From assembly GCA_026394915.1 (NCBI GenBank), contig JAPLZS010000158.1, positions 1-7,829 of the forward strand: a DNA stretch of 7,829 bases. Direction: 5' to 3'. Under the pieces are notes generated by a model, which saw only the letters and a list, made by a program, of their open reading frames with translations, was not told where the DNA came from and made no database searches. The position numbers were made by a program, and so were the translations under genes. Every line of letters begins with the position of its first letter. The first letter of the stretch is position 1. Source of the stretch: Candidatus Woesearchaeota archaeon. GTDB lineage: Archaea > Nanobdellota > Nanobdellia > Woesearchaeales > UBA12501. Of this stretch, positions 6,351 to 7,829 are shown piece after piece.

Positions 6351-6362
6351 ATATTTATATAG
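6351..6362. promoter_or_regulatory. Shared, two-way TATA-like element between the divergent genes
   Basis: The string atatttatatag reads as a TATA box on both strands: tttatata on plus and ctatataaat on minus. It is the best candidate on either strand in the 111-base gap. With archaeal spacing of about 25 bases, the minus transcript would start near 6331 and the plus transcript near 6383, each leaving a leader of about 30 bases before ATG 6302 and ATG 6414. A weaker plus-strand alternative (aaatatag, 6378-6385) would make the plus transcript almost leaderless. Confidence 0.5.
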
Positions 6363-6401
6363 TTTATGCTTTTTGGCAAATATAGAAAAATTCATAGAAT
6401 A

Positions 6402-6407
6402 GAGGGG
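6402..6407 (+). promoter_or_regulatory. Shine-Dalgarno site of the GT-C gene
   Basis: GAGGGG lies six bases before ATG 6414 and fixes the start of the plus-strand gene. Confidence 0.65.
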
Positions 6408-6413
6408 TTTTAG

Positions 6414-7829
6414 ATGCCTGACAAGCAGCACAAATCAGAAACAGATGATAAAGAGGAGATATCGATATCTCTTGAAGCTTTCAAGAACAGATGGCAGTGG
6501 ATCCTGCTCATCCTTATAGTTCTCTTTGGAGCATATTTCAGGTATTATCATATTGATTATCCGGTCATCGGATATCACAACTGGAAGGAATCAAGGTATC
6601 TTGAAGAGGCAAGGAATTTTGCTGATGACGGATTCTTCAAATACGGATTTTTGGTCGCCTCATTTGATTATCCGGGAATACACGGAGATCCGAGCGGAGC
6701 CCATTCAGGAGAGTTTCCCGCATTGTCTATACTGATAGCGATTCTCTTCAGCATTTTTGGGATGAGCCTTTACATTGCGAGGTTCTTCACTTTATTGCTA
6801 AGTCTTTGTTCGATAATAATAATGTATCTTCTGATGAAAGAGCTTTTTGACAGGGAGGATATCGCGCTTTCATCTGCTTTTGCAATGGCATTGATGCCAA
6901 TGCTTGTCTTTTTCACGCATAATGTGGATGTTATAAATGTAGGGCTTCCCTTGATGCTGCTCGGAGCATATTTCTATGTCTTGTGGGTGAAGCATGACAA
7001 AGGGAGGGACATGATTCTTGCGACAGTTTTCATAATGATTTCAGCAATCTCAAAATATGAGTTCCTTGTCATAGGGATTCCTATGCTGTTCATCTTCCCA
7101 TGGAGAAGGCTGAATGAATTGAGGAAATTCGGACCAAAATATCATCCTTACATCATATCTGTCATGATATTTGCTCTCCTTCCTCTGCAGTACATATATT
7201 CCCTTTATATCAGCAAAGTCACTGGATCTGCTGCTGTCACAAGCAGCCTTATTGATGTCAGCGTGATCTTCACATCAACATGGTGGCAGACTCTCAAGGC
7301 ATATACTGCAGACAATTACACAATACTTGGATTCTATGTTGCATTGTTCGGCATTGCATTCATGATCCTCATGTTCAAGAGAAAGAATCTGGGGTATAGG
7401 TTCGGAATGGGTTATTTCATTGGAACAATCTTCTATTTCATAATAATGTCAAAGAAGCTCGGGGGCCACAGCTATCATCAGTATCCTGTTGCTCCTTTCT
7501 TTGCATTGATGATTGCATATTGTCTTGTGTTTGTCGCTACAAATGCATCAAAAATAATAAAGATGAAGATAATGAAACCTTTGTTCATAATCGTTCTTTT
7601 CATAATACTGTATTTCCCTTCTGCTGCTGCATGGAACCGGCAGTTTGACACCCAATTCTATGGCCTAGACATTGCAGGCGATTACATAAAGGGTCATTCA
7701 CAGCCAGATGAGAGGATAATACATTCTGATTTCCAGGATTACGGCGTGCTGTGGCATGCTGACAGGAAAGGCATTGTCGGTATCATACCGAACTCATGCG
7801 AGATCAGGTTGGCAGAGGAAAATCTTAAT
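6414..7829 (+). CDS. PMT/ArnT-like GT-C membrane glycosyltransferase, 3' end outside window
   Basis: A frame of 472 codons is open to the right edge. A hydrophilic, acidic tail (1-25) precedes the first membrane helix (about 28-44). The first outer loop holds GYHNWKESRYLEEARNF (53-69) and HSGEFPALSILIAILFSIFG (97-116), a layout typical of PMT_2/ArnT-like GT-C enzymes. About ten further hydrophobic segments follow, including 119-140, 154-168, 174-192, 200-228, 247-265, 302-320, 331-344, 359-376 and 388-403, with HSYHQYPVAPF (352-362) in the expected YxxP-like loop. The protein then enters a soluble outer domain (404 onward), including AGDYIKGHSQPDERII (421-436), that runs out of the window. 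Such enzymes move a sugar from polyprenyl phosphate to a lipid, glycan or protein on the outer face. The donor could be made by the divergent GT2. The acceptor is unknown. Full members are commonly 450-600 residues, so little may be missing. Confidence 0.85.
   Translation, partial: MPDKQHKSETDDKEEISISLEAFKNRWQWILLILIVLFGAYFRYYHIDYPVIGYHNWKESRYLEEARNFADDGFFKYGFLVASFDYPGIHGDPSGAHSGEFPALSILIAILFSIFGMSLYIARFFTLLLSLCSIIIMYLLMKELFDREDIALSSAFAMALMPMLVFFTHNVDVINVGLPLMLLGAYFYVLWVKHDKGRDMILATVFIMISAISKYEFLVIGIPMLFIFPWRRLNELRKFGPKYHPYIISVMIFALLPLQYIYSLYISKVTGSAAVTSSLIDVSVIFTSTWWQTLKAYTADNYTILGFYVALFGIAFMILMFKRKNLGYRFGMGYFIGTIFYFIIMSKKLGGHSYHQYPVAPFFALMIAYCLVFVATNASKIIKMKIMKPLFIIVLFIILYFPSAAAWNRQFDTQFYGLDIAGDYIKGHSQPDERIIHSDFQDYGVLWHADRKGIVGIIPNSCEIRLAEENLN

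Overview
The window looks archaeal. Coding regions are preceded by TATA-box-like elements (ttttataaa or tatataaat), and several starts have strong Shine-Dalgarno sites (GGTGGA, GAGGTG, GAGGGG). Genes are tightly packed with ATGA-type or short overlaps, and Arg and Ile codons are often AGG/AGA and ATA. A GT2 glycosyltransferase paired with a DUF2304 membrane protein, beside a PMT/ArnT-type enzyme, fits an uncultured archaeon, possibly of a DPANN-like lineage. That lineage guess is inference and cannot be proved from this window.

Layout: everything from 1 to 6302 is on the minus strand, and one gene from 6414 to the right edge is on the plus strand. The likely transcription order on the minus strand is a DPM1-like GT2 (6302-5619), a DUF2304 protein (5613-5284), a GT2 lacking its N-terminus (5187-4612), and a protein with a PEP-utilizer phosphohistidine domain (4619-3144). 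These have gaps of a few bases, an 8-base overlap, or the 96-base degraded stretch before the truncated GT. After a 124-base gap with its own TATA element comes a class I methyltransferase (3019-2273). After another TATA-bearing gap comes a NodU/CmcH/TobZ-type carbamoyltransferase (2116-401), coupled by ATGA to a small EamA/SMR-like transporter that runs off the left edge. The plus-strand gene at the right is an open-ended multi-spanning GT-C glycosyltransferase. It diverges from the GT2 operon across a 111-base gap that holds one TATA-like element readable on both strands.

Together the genes read as a surface glycan or glycolipid locus: polyprenyl-phosphate sugar synthesis (GT2 + DUF2304), transfer of lipid-linked sugars outside the membrane (GT-C), sugar decoration by methylation and O-carbamoylation, and a small membrane carrier that may flip the lipid-linked product. 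The role of the phosphohistidine protein is unclear.

The most unusual signals are: (1) the methyltransferase begins with a near copy of the first 15 codons and ribosome-binding leader of the neighbouring carbamoyltransferase gene, so its translation start appears to be captured from a carbamoyltransferase copy; (2) one GT2 has lost the N-terminal part of its nucleotide-binding fold; (3) the PEP-utilizer protein has the phosphohistidine domain but no ATP-grasp domain, and no partner is visible here. No tRNA, rRNA, CRISPR array or insertion sequence was seen.
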